Assembly (NCBI RefSeq): GCF_018131105.1
Contig: NZ_JAFCJI010000010.1
Span: 1 to 53,904 of the forward strand
Direction of reading: 5' to 3'
Length of the DNA: 53,904 bases
DNA from: Bradyrhizobium manausense
GTDB lineage: Bacteria > Pseudomonadota > Alphaproteobacteria > Rhizobiales > Xanthobacteraceae
Position numbers and translations under genes: made by a program. Below, in pieces: positions 43,529-53,904 of the stretch. The notes under the pieces were generated by a model that did not search any database, was not told the DNA's origin, and saw nothing but the letters and a program-made list of their open reading frames with translations. Position 1 is the first letter of the stretch. Each line of letters starts with the position of its first letter.

Positions 43529-44403
43529 GCGGATCCCCGCACCAGGTGCAGATGATCCGGCCCGGCCTTGGGATCGGAGACGCCGAAGCGGCGGCCGTGC
43601 TGGAGCGAAGGGATCGCGCGGCGCGCGGTCTCGACCTTGGCCGGATCGATCTTGGCCATAATGATGCCGGGCTCGACATCGCCCTCGGCGAGGATCTCGC
43701 CCCAGGGATCGATGATCAGCGAATGACCATAGGTCTCGCGCTTGTTCTCGTGGGTGCCTGCCTGGGCTGCTGCGAAGATGAAGCAGCCGGTCTCGATCGC
43801 GCGCGAGCGCAGCAGGATGTGCCAATGCGCCTCACCGGTCTTGCGGGTGAAGGCGGAGGGCACCGTGATGAAGGAGGCGCCACTTTCAGCGAGCGCGCGG
43901 TAGAGCGCGGGAAAGCGAACGTCGTAGCAGATCGTCAGGCCCACGCGGCCCCAGGGCAGGTCGGAGATCACGGCGGTCTCGCCCGGCTGGTAATTGGCGG
44001 ATTCCCGATAGCTCTCGCCGTCCGGCAGCTCGATGTCGAACATGTGGATCTTGTCGTAGCTCGCGAGCACCTGGCCCTCGGGCCCGATCAGGAAGGAGCG
44101 GTTGACCGCCTTCTCCGGCGAAAAGCGCAGCGCCAGCGAGCCGACATGGATGTGGATCTTCAACTCGGCGGCGAGGGCGCGATACGCCTTCAGCGAGGCG
44201 TCGTCCTCTTCGGTCTGGAGATGCTCGAACAGCGCCTTGCGGTTCAGCTGCATCATGTTGCTGACTTCGGGCGTCTGCACGTAGTCGGCGCCATTGGCTG
44301 CGGCCTGCCGGATCAGCCTGGTGGCCTGCGCGAGGCTCGGCTCGGGCAGCAGGCCGGTGCGCATCTGCACCATGGCGGCGGTGAACGTCTTGTTCTCGCT
44401 CAT
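43525..44403 (-). CDS. Carbon-nitrogen hydrolase (nitrilase family)
   Basis: A 292-residue nitrilase-superfamily amidohydrolase with the Glu46-Lys118-Cys159 triad (VQTPEVSNM, SYDKIHMFD, LTICYDVRFP). The size and motifs fit the Nit1/Nit2-like group, which hydrolyses deaminated glutathione or omega-amides of 2-oxo acids. Placement next to glutaredoxin fits a glutathione-repair role, though this is inference. Its end overlaps the DUF1178 start by 4 nt and its start overlaps the glutaredoxin stop by 4 nt (44400-44403). Confidence 0.92.
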   Translation of the reverse strand: MSENKTFTAAMVQMRTGLLPEPSLAQATRLIRQAAANGADYVQTPEVSNMMQLNRKALFEHLQTEEDDASLKAYRALAAELKIHIHVGSLALRFSPEKAVNRSFLIGPEGQVLASYDKIHMFDIELPDGESYRESANYQPGETAVISDLPWGRVGLTICYDVRFPALYRALAESGASFITVPSAFTRKTGEAHWHILLRSRAIETGCFIFAAAQAGTHENKRETYGHSLIIDPWGEILAEGDVEPGIIMAKIDPAKVETARRAIPSLQHGRRFGVSDPKAGPDHLHLVRGSA

Positions 44404-44675
44404 GACGCGGCCTTGATGTTTTCGAGCAGGCCGTCGAGCTTACCCTCGCGGTCGAGCGCGTAGAGATCGTCACAGCCACCGATATGGGTTCCGCCGATCC
44501 AGATCTGCGGGAAGGTCGAGCCCTCGCCGGCGCGGTCGTACATTTCCTCGCGCCAGGACGGGTTCTTGGCGACGTCGAATTCCGTGAAGGTCGCCTTCTT
44601 GCGGGTCAGAAGCGACCTGGCAGCGGAACAATAGCCGCACCCCGGCCTGGTATAGATCTCGACAGCAGCGGTCAT
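44400..44675 (-). CDS. grxC: Glutaredoxin 3
   Basis: A 91-residue dithiol glutaredoxin with the active-site Cys13-Gly-Tyr-Cys16 (YTRPGCGYCSAARSLL) and the cis-Pro/GG glutathione site (STFPQIWIGGTHIGGCDDLY). It reduces protein disulfides and mixed glutathione disulfides. Length is normal. It overlaps the nitrilase start by 4 nt, and the ComF gene lies 46 nt upstream on the same strand. Confidence 0.95.
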   Translation of the reverse strand: MTAAVEIYTRPGCGYCSAARSLLTRKKATFTEFDVAKNPSWREEMYDRAGEGSTFPQIWIGGTHIGGCDDLYALDREGKLDGLLENIKAAS

Positions 44676-44721
44676 GGCGTCCAGCGCTCTCAGTCATGAA
44701 TTTGTTGAATTATATGGGAGT

Positions 44722-45519
44722 TTACCTGATTTCGACAACCCGGGCGAAGACCAGTACATCGACCTGGGCCGCCTTGGCGCGCAGCAGAGCGCGCGCGCAG
44801 GCATCCAGTGTCGCACCTGACGTCAGGACGTCATCGACCAGGATGATGCGCCGGCCCTGGACCTCGGCCTGACGGTCGGGGGATACCTGGAATGCGCCCT
44901 GTACATTGGTGGCGCGCTGCGACCGCGACAGGCCGATCTGCTGCTCGGTGGCGCGCACCCGGCGCAGCACCTCGCCGCGCACCTTGACGCCGCTTTGCCG
45001 TGCGATGATCTGCGCCAGCGCGCCTGACTGGTTGTAGCGACGGCGCCAGGCCCGGCGCCAATGCAGGGGCACCGGCACCAGCATGTCGGCGCCCGCGAGC
45101 AATTCGCTGCCGGCGCGCGCCATCCAGCGGCCCATGGCGGGCGCCAGATCGGTGCGGTCCTGGTATTTCAGCGCATGCACCAGCGTGCGTGCGACGTCGT
45201 CATAGCGGACCGCCGCGCGCGCCCGCTGATAGGCCGGCGGGCTCGCGATCGCCTCCATCGACAGCATGTCGGGGCCGGGGTCATAGACGAAGGGAATGCC
45301 GAGCCGCGGACAATAGGGCCGTTCGATGAACGACAGCCGCGACCAGCACGCCGCGCACACGCCCTCGCCATCGACGGGCTCGCGGCAGGACACACACAGC
45401 GTCGGCAGCGCAATGTCGAGCGCGAGCCTTGCCACGCGCGTCGCGACATGGCGCCCGGCCGTCCACGCGGCACGAAAGGGTGCGGCGATGGAACGGGTGC
45501 GGGCGGCGTCGGCCTCCAT
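44722..45519 (-). CDS. ComF-family phosphoribosyltransferase-like protein
   Basis: A 265-residue ComF/GntX homologue. An N-terminal zinc ribbon (ALPTLCVSCREPVDGEGVCA, AACWSRL) leads to the phosphoribosyltransferase domain with the PRPP site ILVDDVLTSGATLDACARAL and the HALKYQDRTDL segment. The family is linked to DNA uptake in some bacteria, but in alphaproteobacteria its role is unclear. It is divergent from the BioC-like methyltransferase gene by 64 bp and upstream of grxC. Confidence 0.9.
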   Translation of the reverse strand: MEADAARTRSIAAPFRAAWTAGRHVATRVARLALDIALPTLCVSCREPVDGEGVCAACWSRLSFIERPYCPRLGIPFVYDPGPDMLSMEAIASPPAYQRARAAVRYDDVARTLVHALKYQDRTDLAPAMGRWMARAGSELLAGADMLVPVPLHWRRAWRRRYNQSGALAQIIARQSGVKVRGEVLRRVRATEQQIGLSRSQRATNVQGAFQVSPDRQAEVQGRRIILVDDVLTSGATLDACARALLRAKAAQVDVLVFARVVEIR

Positions 45520-45583
45520 GAGGGCAGGCTAGCGCCGCACGCACCGGATTGCCAGAACCGTCACGATCGGCGTAACCAGCGGC

Positions 45584-46432
45584 ATGGCTCAGAACCCGCA
45601 AACCCCGCCCGCTCTGTTTGATCGCGCCTTGCTGCATGCGCGGCAGCGGCGTGCGCAGGCGCAGGGTGCCGTGAGCTTCCTGCTCGACCGGGTCGCCGAG
45701 GATATGTCCGATCGGTTGGCCGCGGTGATGCGCGAGTTTCATGCGCCGGCCGATCTCTGGACGCCGGGCGAGGGGCTCGCGGGGCTGCGCGCGCGGTTGC
45801 CTTCGATCCAGCGGATCGCGCTCGATGCAGCGGGTGCGGAGACATTGCCCTTCGCGCCGGAAAGTCTCGATCTCGTCGTCTCGGCGTTGGCGCTGCAATT
45901 CGTCAACGATCTGCCCGGCGTGCTTGCGCAAATCCGTCGTGCGCTGAAGCCAGATGGCTTGCTGCTCGCCGCGATGATCGGTGGCGATAGTCTCACGGAG
46001 CTTCGGCAGGCTTTTGCCGCGGCGGAAGCCGAATGCGAAGGCGGCGTGTCGCCGCGCGTGGCGCCGTTCGCCGATCTCAGGGACGTCGGCGCGTTGTTGC
46101 AGCGGGCGGGCTTTGCGCTTCCGGTCACCGACGTCGATCGCGTCGTGGTGCGCTATGCCAACGCGTTCGCGCTGATGCAGGATCTTCGCCGCATGGGCGC
46201 GGCCAATGTGCTGATCGAGCGGCGGCGCGCGCCAAGCCGCCGCGCGACGCTGTTGCGGATGGCCGAAATCTATGCCGGGCGTTTTGCCGATGCCGACGGC
46301 CGCATCCGTGCGACCTTTGACATCATCTGGCTGTCAGGCTGGGCTCCGCATGCGAGCCAGCAGCAGCCGCTGAAGCCGGGTTCGGCGAAGGCGAGCCTCG
46401 CGGAAGCGGTGAAGAAGGCGGGGAAAGAGTGA
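45584..46432 (+). CDS. SAM-dependent methyltransferase-like protein (BioC/NDUFAF5 type)
   Basis: A 282-residue protein with the ALFDRALLHARQRRAQAQGA opening typical of the NDUFAF5/BioC-related group found widely in alphaproteobacteria. Motif I is degenerate, with no clear glycine-rich loop; later motifs (LPFAPESLDLVVSALALQFV, GVLAQIRRALKPDGLLLAAM) are kept. NDUFAF5 hydroxylates a complex I subunit in mitochondria, so the bacterial role may not be methylation. It is divergent from comF and convergent with mutT. Confidence 0.84.
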   Translation: MAQNPQTPPALFDRALLHARQRRAQAQGAVSFLLDRVAEDMSDRLAAVMREFHAPADLWTPGEGLAGLRARLPSIQRIALDAAGAETLPFAPESLDLVVSALALQFVNDLPGVLAQIRRALKPDGLLLAAMIGGDSLTELRQAFAAAEAECEGGVSPRVAPFADLRDVGALLQRAGFALPVTDVDRVVVRYANAFALMQDLRRMGAANVLIERRRAPSRRATLLRMAEIYAGRFADADGRIRATFDIIWLSGWAPHASQQQPLKPGSAKASLAEAVKKAGKE

Positions 46433-46457
46433 TCCTCATCAGGGATGAGGTCCGAAC

Positions 46458-46868
46458 TCACATCAGCAAATCGATCAAATGCGGGATCAGCGGAATGTCC
46501 GCCGGCGGCATCGGATAGTCGCGCAACTTGTTGGCGCGAACCCAGGCCAGCGTCTGGCCTTCGCGAGCTTCGACGATCCCTTCCCAGCGCCGGCAGATGT
46601 AGAGCGGCATCAACAGATGAAACGTCTCGTAGCCGTAGCTTGCAAAGGTCAGCGGCGCGAGGCACGGCTCGGCGACGGTGATGCCGAGTTCCTCGTTGAG
46701 CTCGCGGATCAGGCTCTGCTCCGGCCGCTCGCCAGGCTCACACTTGCCGCCGGGAAATTCCCAGAGGCCGGCGAGCGTCTTGCCCTCGGGGCGCTGCGCG
46801 ATCAGGACGCGCTTGTCGGCGTCGACGAGCGCGCACGCGACCACCAGTGTCAGCTTGAGATCGGCCAT
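46458..46868 (-). CDS. mutT: 8-oxo-dGTP diphosphatase MutT
   Basis: A 136-residue Nudix hydrolase that clears oxidised nucleotides such as 8-oxo-dGTP before they cause A:T to C:G errors. The Nudix box is present in full: GGKCEPGERPEQSLIRELN then EELG, with the preceding KTLAGLWEFP typical of MutT. The frame is open far upstream, but the ATG at 46868 gives the correct N-terminus (ADLKLTLVVACALVDADKRV). It is convergent with the methyltransferase gene and lies near argJ-parvulin-secA, an order common in alphaproteobacteria. Confidence 0.93.
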   Translation of the reverse strand: MADLKLTLVVACALVDADKRVLIAQRPEGKTLAGLWEFPGGKCEPGERPEQSLIRELNEELGITVAEPCLAPLTFASYGYETFHLLMPLYICRRWEGIVEAREGQTLAWVRANKLRDYPMPPADIPLIPHLIDLLM

Positions 46869-47007
46869 GCGTGATTGTCGCTCGCTGAAGGTCGTCCGTA
46901 ACGGTTTGTTAACCCCGACAGGGGCCGCGTTTCTAGCATCGCCATAAGTCATACTTAATCGACGGCGCCTAGGGTGGGAACTCTGAAAACCATCCCGGGC
47001 TCTCGCC

Positions 47008-48357
47008 ATGCGCGCCGCGTTTCGCACTCTCATTCGCAGGTTCGTCCGCGACAAGCGCGGCAATATCGCTGTGATATTCACGCTTGCCTGCGTTCCGCTG
47101 ATCACCGCGGTCGGTTGCGCCGTCGACTACTCGCGTGCGACCCAGATCCGGTCGAAGCTGCAGGCTGCGGCCGATGCGGCCAGCGTCGGTGCGATCGCAA
47201 AGGCCTCGCCGGCCTTCCTGGCGGCGGGCTCGATGACGTCGGACGGCACGATTCCCGCCGGCGTGACCGACGCCCAGAACATCTTCGATGCCAACCGCGC
47301 CAATCTGACCGGCTACACGCTCAACAGCGTGACGCCGACCGTGGCCAAGAGCGGCTCGACCGTCACCTCGACGGTCGCGTTCAGTGCCAATATCAACACC
47401 ATGTTCCTCGGCCTGATCGGCAAGGCCACGCTCACCGTGACCGGCACGTCGACCTCGACGGCCAACATGCCGCTCTATGTCGATTTCTATCTCCTGCTGG
47501 ACAACTCGCCGTCGATGGGGGTCGCGGCGACGCCGACCGACGTCAGCAAGATGGTGAGCAACACGCCCGACAAATGCGCCTTCGCCTGCCACGACTACAA
47601 TGATCCGAACAACTATTACAACCTCGCCAAGACGCTCGGTGTGACGACGCGGATCGACGTGCTGCGCAGCGCGACTCAATCGCTGATGGATACGGCCGGC
47701 GCCACCGAAACCTATTCGAACCAGTTCCGCATGGCGATCTATGATTTCGGCGCATCGTCGAAGACCATCGGCCTGCGTGCATTGTTCTCGCTGTCCTCGA
47801 GCCTGTCGAGCGCCAAGACCGCGGCAGGCTTGATCGATTTGATGGGCGTCTACGGCAACAACGATGCCTACACCGCCGACAAGGATACCCAGTTCAGCAC
47901 GGTGTTTCCGGCGATCAACACGGCGATCTCGTCGCCGGGCGCGGGCACGTCGGCCGCGCCGCTGAAATATCTGTTCTTCGTCTCCGACGGTGTTGCCGAT
48001 GAAAGCAACGCCGCTTGCCTCAAGACGATGTACAACAAGACGTTCGGCAACATCTCGCCGCGTTGCCAGTCGCCGCTCAATCCCGCGCTCTGCGATACGT
48101 TGAAGGGCCGCGGCGTCAAGATCGCGGTGCTCTACACCACCTATCTGCAGCTGCCGACCAACACCTGGTACATGGGTTGGATCGACCCGTTCAACAAAGG
48201 GCCCTACGGACCGTCGCCGAACAGCGAGATCGCCCAGAACATGCAGAGCTGCGCCTCGCCCGGGCTCTATTTTGAAGTGAGCCCGACGCAAGGCATCTCG
48301 GATGCGATGAACGCACTGTTCAAGAAAGCGGTCGCCGACGCGCGGATCGCGGGGTGA
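47008..48357 (+). CDS. TadG-like protein with von Willebrand factor A domain
   Basis: A 449-residue cell-envelope protein. Residues about 10-45 hold the TadE/TadG-type region, with the conserved RDKRGNIAVIFTLACVPLIT membrane segment and SKLQAAADAASVGAIAKA. A von Willebrand A-like domain follows, with MIDAS motif LLLDNSPSMGV and later ISSPGAGTSAAPLKYLFFVS. Such proteins assist Flp/Tad pilus assembly, but no tad cluster is next to it, so it may be an isolated paralogue. It ends 3 nt from argJ, convergently. Confidence 0.88.
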   Translation: MRAAFRTLIRRFVRDKRGNIAVIFTLACVPLITAVGCAVDYSRATQIRSKLQAAADAASVGAIAKASPAFLAAGSMTSDGTIPAGVTDAQNIFDANRANLTGYTLNSVTPTVAKSGSTVTSTVAFSANINTMFLGLIGKATLTVTGTSTSTANMPLYVDFYLLLDNSPSMGVAATPTDVSKMVSNTPDKCAFACHDYNDPNNYYNLAKTLGVTTRIDVLRSATQSLMDTAGATETYSNQFRMAIYDFGASSKTIGLRALFSLSSSLSSAKTAAGLIDLMGVYGNNDAYTADKDTQFSTVFPAINTAISSPGAGTSAAPLKYLFFVSDGVADESNAACLKTMYNKTFGNISPRCQSPLNPALCDTLKGRGVKIAVLYTTYLQLPTNTWYMGWIDPFNKGPYGPSPNSEIAQNMQSCASPGLYFEVSPTQGISDAMNALFKKAVADARIAG

Positions 48358-48360
48358 GCG

Positions 48361-49602
48361 CTACGACCGGTAATCCCCGTTGATCGCCACATATTCCTTG
48401 GTGAGGTCGCAGGTCAGCACACGGTCGCGGCCCTTGCCGAGGCCGAGCGAGACCTTGATCGCGATCTCCGGCGCCTTCATTGCTTCCGACACCTGGGTCT
48501 CGTCATAGGACGGATCACGCGCGCCGCTCTTGGCGACGCGGATGCCGTTGAAGGAAATCGAGAGCTTGTCGCGGTCGGCCGGCTCGCCGGCCTTGCCGAC
48601 CGCCATCACCACGCGGCCCCAATTGGCGTCTTCGCCCGCGATCGCGGTCTTCACCAGCGGCGAGTTGGCGATCGACATCGCGATCTTGCGCGCGGAGGCT
48701 TTGGTCTTGGCGCCCTCGACGGTGATCTCGACCAGCTTGCGCGCGCCTTCGCCGTCTCGGGCGACCTGCTCGGAGAGATTGGCGAGGATCAGGTTGAACG
48801 CTTTCACGAAGGCCTTCAGACGCGGGTCGCTGGCGCGGCTGATTTTTGGCGCGCCATGCACGGCGGCGGCACCGGTCGCGAACGCCAGCAGCGTGTCTGA
48901 AGTCGAGGTGTCGCCGTCGATCGTCACCGCGTTGAATGTATCCTCGACGCCTGCCTTGAGCAGTGCCTGGAGCGCGGCGGGCGCGATCGGAGCGTCCGTG
49001 AAGATGAAGGACAGCATCGTCGCCATGTCGGGCGCGATCATGCCGGCACCCTTGGCCATGCCGTTGATGGTGACCTTGGCCTTGCCGAGCTTCACGGTCG
49101 CGGTCGCGACCTTGGGGAAGGTGTCGGTGGTCATGATCGCCTTGGCGGCGGCGAGGTAGTCGCCGGACTCGGCGGTCTCGGCAAGACGTCCCAGCACGCC
49201 GTCGAACTTGCTCGCGTCCAGCGGCTCGCCGATCACGCCGGTCGAGGCCAGGAAGATCTCGCTCTCGCTGCAGCCGACGGCCTTCGCCGCGATCTTCGCG
49301 GTCATCGCGGTCGAACTGCGGCCGGTCTTGCCGGTGAAGGCATTGGCATTGCCGGAATTGACCACGAGGGCGCGGGCCTTGCCGCCCTTCAGTTTTGCGC
49401 GGCACCACTCGACCGGCGCGGACGGGCATTTCGACTTGGTGAAGACGCCGGCGACTGCAGTGCCCTTGTCCATGATCGCCAAAAGCACGTCGGTGCGGTT
49501 CTTGTAGCGGATGCCGGCCTCGGCCGTCGCAAGGCGGATGCCCGCGATGACGGGCATATCGGGGACGTTCTTCGGGGCGAGCGGGGAGACTGAGGAGGAC
49601 AT
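48361..49602 (-). CDS. argJ: Bifunctional ornithine acetyltransferase/N-acetylglutamate synthase
   Basis: A 413-residue ArgJ enzyme transferring acetyl from N-acetylornithine to glutamate in arginine synthesis. It self-cleaves before a Thr in the conserved ATML motif, seen here in GMIAPDMATMLSFIFTDA. Conserved motifs include ALVVNSGNANAFTGKTG and GEDANWGRVVMAVGKAG, with the family N-terminus AGIRLATAEAGIRYKNRTDV. Length is normal. It follows the parvulin gene on the same strand, with 123 nt between containing a hairpin. Confidence 0.95.
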   Translation of the reverse strand: MSSSVSPLAPKNVPDMPVIAGIRLATAEAGIRYKNRTDVLLAIMDKGTAVAGVFTKSKCPSAPVEWCRAKLKGGKARALVVNSGNANAFTGKTGRSSTAMTAKIAAKAVGCSESEIFLASTGVIGEPLDASKFDGVLGRLAETAESGDYLAAAKAIMTTDTFPKVATATVKLGKAKVTINGMAKGAGMIAPDMATMLSFIFTDAPIAPAALQALLKAGVEDTFNAVTIDGDTSTSDTLLAFATGAAAVHGAPKISRASDPRLKAFVKAFNLILANLSEQVARDGEGARKLVEITVEGAKTKASARKIAMSIANSPLVKTAIAGEDANWGRVVMAVGKAGEPADRDKLSISFNGIRVAKSGARDPSYDETQVSEAMKAPEIAIKVSLGLGKGRDRVLTCDLTKEYVAINGDYRS

Positions 49603-49646
49603 CGCGGGGTGCCTTGGCTTGTGCCTTGGTGAGGCCTGGATATGCA

Positions 49647-49679
49647 GATGCCCGGCCCCTCTTTGCGAGGCCGGGCATC
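49647..49679. terminator. GATGCCCGG hairpin between the parvulin gene and argJ
   Basis: GATGCCCGG (49647-49655) pairs with CCGGGCATC (49671-49679), and CCTC (49658-49661) with GAGG (49667-49670), with a two-base bulge. No T-run is seen. It lies past the parvulin stop in its direction and carries the same core as other hairpins in the window. Confidence 0.55.
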
Positions 49680-49725
49680 AGGTAGGCTTAGATACTCTTC
49701 GCGTCACCGAAGTGACAGCGAATTC

Positions 49726-50667
49726 TTACTTCTTGGCGGGGGGCGCCATCTTGCTGTCGGAGGGCTTCGCGTCCGAGGGCTTGGCCGCATCGGCCGGCTT
49801 GGCATCCTTGGACGCGTCGGCCGCCGGCTGGTCCAGCCGCTCGACCTTGGCCTCGGCGCGGAGCTTGGCGACGTAATCGGCCTGGGCCTTGCGGGTGACG
49901 TACTGCTCGATCTGCGGCTTGACCTGGTCGAACTCCGGTGCCTTGCGGTTGCGCTTTTCCTCGACCTTGATGATGTGCCAGCCGAACTGCGACTTCACGG
50001 GGTCGGAGATCTTGCCCGGCTCCAGCGAGAACGCGACGGCCGAGAATTCCGGCACCATCTGCTCTTTGGTGAAGAAGCCGAGGTCGCCGCCGTCGGCCGA
50101 ACCCGGATCCTTGGACTTCTTCTTGGCCAGCTCGGCGAAATCCGCGCCCTTGTCGAGCTCGGCCTTCACCGCCTTGGCCTCGTCCTCGGTCTCGACCAGG
50201 ATGTGGCGGGCGCGCACTTCCTGCTCGCCGGTGATCTGCTTGGAGGCCTCCTCATAGACCTTCTTCATGGCGTCGTCGTTGGTGGCGGCCTTGCCTTCCT
50301 GGGCCAGCAGACTGTCCATCAGCAGACGGTTGCGGGCGAAGGCCATCCGCTTCTTGAATTCCTCGCTGTCGGCAACCTTCTTGTCCTCGGCCGCCTTGGA
50401 GACGATTTTCATGTCGATCAGGAAGGAGAGAACGTTCTCGTCCTTGGTCGCCGGATCCATCTGGGCGAGGCTCGGTCCGAGCTCTTCCTCGGCCATGGTG
50501 ACGTCGCTCTTCTTGATCTCCGCGCCATTGACCTTGGCCAGAACGGGATCGTCGGCCGCCCGGATCGGGCCCGCGAACGCCAGGAACAGCGCCAGGGCCA
50601 GGGAGCCGGCCAGGGCGGACGCATGGCAAAAGCGCTGGCCGGTGGTTACCGGGAACGAGGTGGTCAT
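49726..50667 (-). CDS. Parvulin-type peptidyl-prolyl isomerase (PpiC/SurA-like)
   Basis: A 313-residue exported foldase. The N-terminal signal (FCHASALAGSLALALFLAFA, cleavage near GPIRA) is followed by a SurA-N-like region (NGAEIKKSDVTMAEEELGPS) and a parvulin domain (ARHILVETEDEAKAVKAELD, KKKSKDPGSADGGDLGFFTK, GWHIIKVEEKRNRK). The C-terminus is Ala/Lys/Asp/Ser-rich and ends in MAPPAKK. It helps fold outer-membrane proteins in the periplasm. It is divergent from secA over 353 bp. Confidence 0.93.
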   Translation of the reverse strand: MTTSFPVTTGQRFCHASALAGSLALALFLAFAGPIRAADDPVLAKVNGAEIKKSDVTMAEEELGPSLAQMDPATKDENVLSFLIDMKIVSKAAEDKKVADSEEFKKRMAFARNRLLMDSLLAQEGKAATNDDAMKKVYEEASKQITGEQEVRARHILVETEDEAKAVKAELDKGADFAELAKKKSKDPGSADGGDLGFFTKEQMVPEFSAVAFSLEPGKISDPVKSQFGWHIIKVEEKRNRKAPEFDQVKPQIEQYVTRKAQADYVAKLRAEAKVERLDQPAADASKDAKPADAAKPSDAKPSDSKMAPPAKK

Positions 50668-50787
50668 GGAAAATCCTTATGTTGAAGCAGGGGCTGCTTT
50701 AAGCGGGGCGGACACTCGCCCAATCACAGGGGCTTGGCAACGCGAAAAGTCTGTCAAAATGATGAATTAGCCGCAATGCGCCCGCCG

Positions 50788-50816
50788 TTGACAAGGCCCT
50801 GACCGGGCCATATCTC
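50788..50816 (+). promoter_or_regulatory. Predicted secA promoter in the 353-bp divergent gap
   Basis: TTGACA (50788-50793), a 17-nt spacer and TATCTC (50811-50816) closely match the housekeeping sigma consensus. Transcription would begin near 50823, leaving a leader of about 200 nt before secA. The spacer carries a GGCC-GGGCC pairing. The rest of the gap (50668-51020) holds no full gene; the parvulin promoter must lie on the other strand, where TTGACA at 50750-50755 lacks a clear -10. Confidence 0.6.
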
Positions 50817-50831
50817 TCCCCGGTCGCGACC

Positions 50832-50882
50832 ATGGCGATGGCGTTTATTTTGCTGCGTTTTTGGCCGTTGAACCCAGACTAG
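50832..50882 (+). other. Short leader ORF (16 codons) before secA, uncertain
   Basis: An ATG-to-TAG frame encoding MAMAFILLRFWPLNPD lies about 10 nt after the predicted transcription start and 138 nt before secA. It is hydrophobic but too short to reach out of the ribosome tunnel, and no ribosome-binding site precedes it. It may be chance. Confidence 0.2.
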
Positions 50883-51020
50883 CCCAATTCCCACCCATAT
50901 GGCGGATGACCCCCCGCAGTCCGGGCTCTGGCGCCACAAGGCGTCACGGTGAGTTGATAGGCCAGCGGGTGACAACTTCTTGGCTGCAACGCGGTTGAAT
51001 CGCGAACACAGGAACTAGGC

Positions 51021-53861
<2,841 letters not shown>

Positions 53862-53904
53862 CTAGTGATTTCAATGAGTTAGATGTTTCGATTGTCCAAA
53901 ACTC

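Noticed and set aside
50832..50882. SecM-like arrest peptide before secA
   Set aside because: The 16-residue peptide is too short to sense secretion from inside the ribosome tunnel and has no RAGP or RAPP-type end.

Overview
The window reads as one continuous stretch of core chromosome from a GC-rich alphaproteobacterium of the Rhizobiales, most likely Bradyrhizobium or a close relative. The reasons are the acdS/acdR pair, the PhaR-PhaA-PhaB block, the lysC-ptsP-prfA order, the argJ-parvulin-SecA order, DUF4167 and DUF1178 proteins, and the intergenic palindromes (GTCATTGCG..., GTCGTCCTGG..., GTAGCCCGGAT...). These assignments come from recalled family knowledge, since no database search was possible. 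I see no insertion sequence, prophage, CRISPR array, rRNA or tRNA.

Layout. 1-5.4 kb: the tail of an HlyD-type secretion adaptor, a LysR regulator divergent from an MFS exporter, an aldo/keto reductase and an amidase with a histone-H1-like lysine-rich tail. 5.4-8 kb: a methionine operon (direct-sulfhydrylation enzyme plus a MetA-type homoserine acyltransferase) behind a structured leader. 8-13.7 kb: a polysaccharide deacetylase, RecQ, ACC deaminase with its divergent Lrp-type regulator, and a Cds1-like cysteine desulfhydrase. 13.7-19.6 kb: a PilZ-PAS-PAS-GGDEF protein, a predicted outer-membrane barrel, a small exported protein, an esterase, a fold-type IV aminotransferase and a methyltransferase. 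19.6-22.7 kb: the polyhydroxybutyrate genes phaR, phaA and phaB. 22.8-28.8 kb: an EamA exporter, a flavin reductase-like protein, a cupin, glyoxalase II, a methyltransferase, a DUF4167 protein, a candidate structured RNA, and prmC. 28.8-35.5 kb: a HIT protein, a complete Liv-type ABC importer with a fused permease-ATPase, a protein with an RpoA-CTD-like domain, and a MarR regulator. 35.5-41.9 kb: prfA, ptsP, lysC, a PH-domain membrane protein and ubiG. 42-46.9 kb: a second EamA exporter, a DUF1178-nitrilase-glutaredoxin-ComF gene line, a BioC-like methyltransferase and MutT. 47-53.9 kb: a TadG-like protein, argJ, a parvulin foldase and secA.

How the genes work together. MetA-type acylation followed by direct sulfhydrylation makes homocysteine from homoserine, and LysC feeds the aspartate pathway that supplies homoserine. 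AcdS degrades the ethylene precursor ACC under AcdR control, which fits a plant-associated lifestyle. PhaA and PhaB make 3-hydroxybutyryl-CoA for the storage polymer and PhaR senses polymer state. The parvulin foldase and SecA serve protein export.

The most unusual items are non-coding: a plus-strand RNA candidate with a four-helix junction and a terminal U-tract at 27648-27783, and a tandem-hairpin leader before the sulfhydrylase gene at 5571-5644. The oddest protein is the free-standing RpoA-CTD-like protein at 34317-34934.
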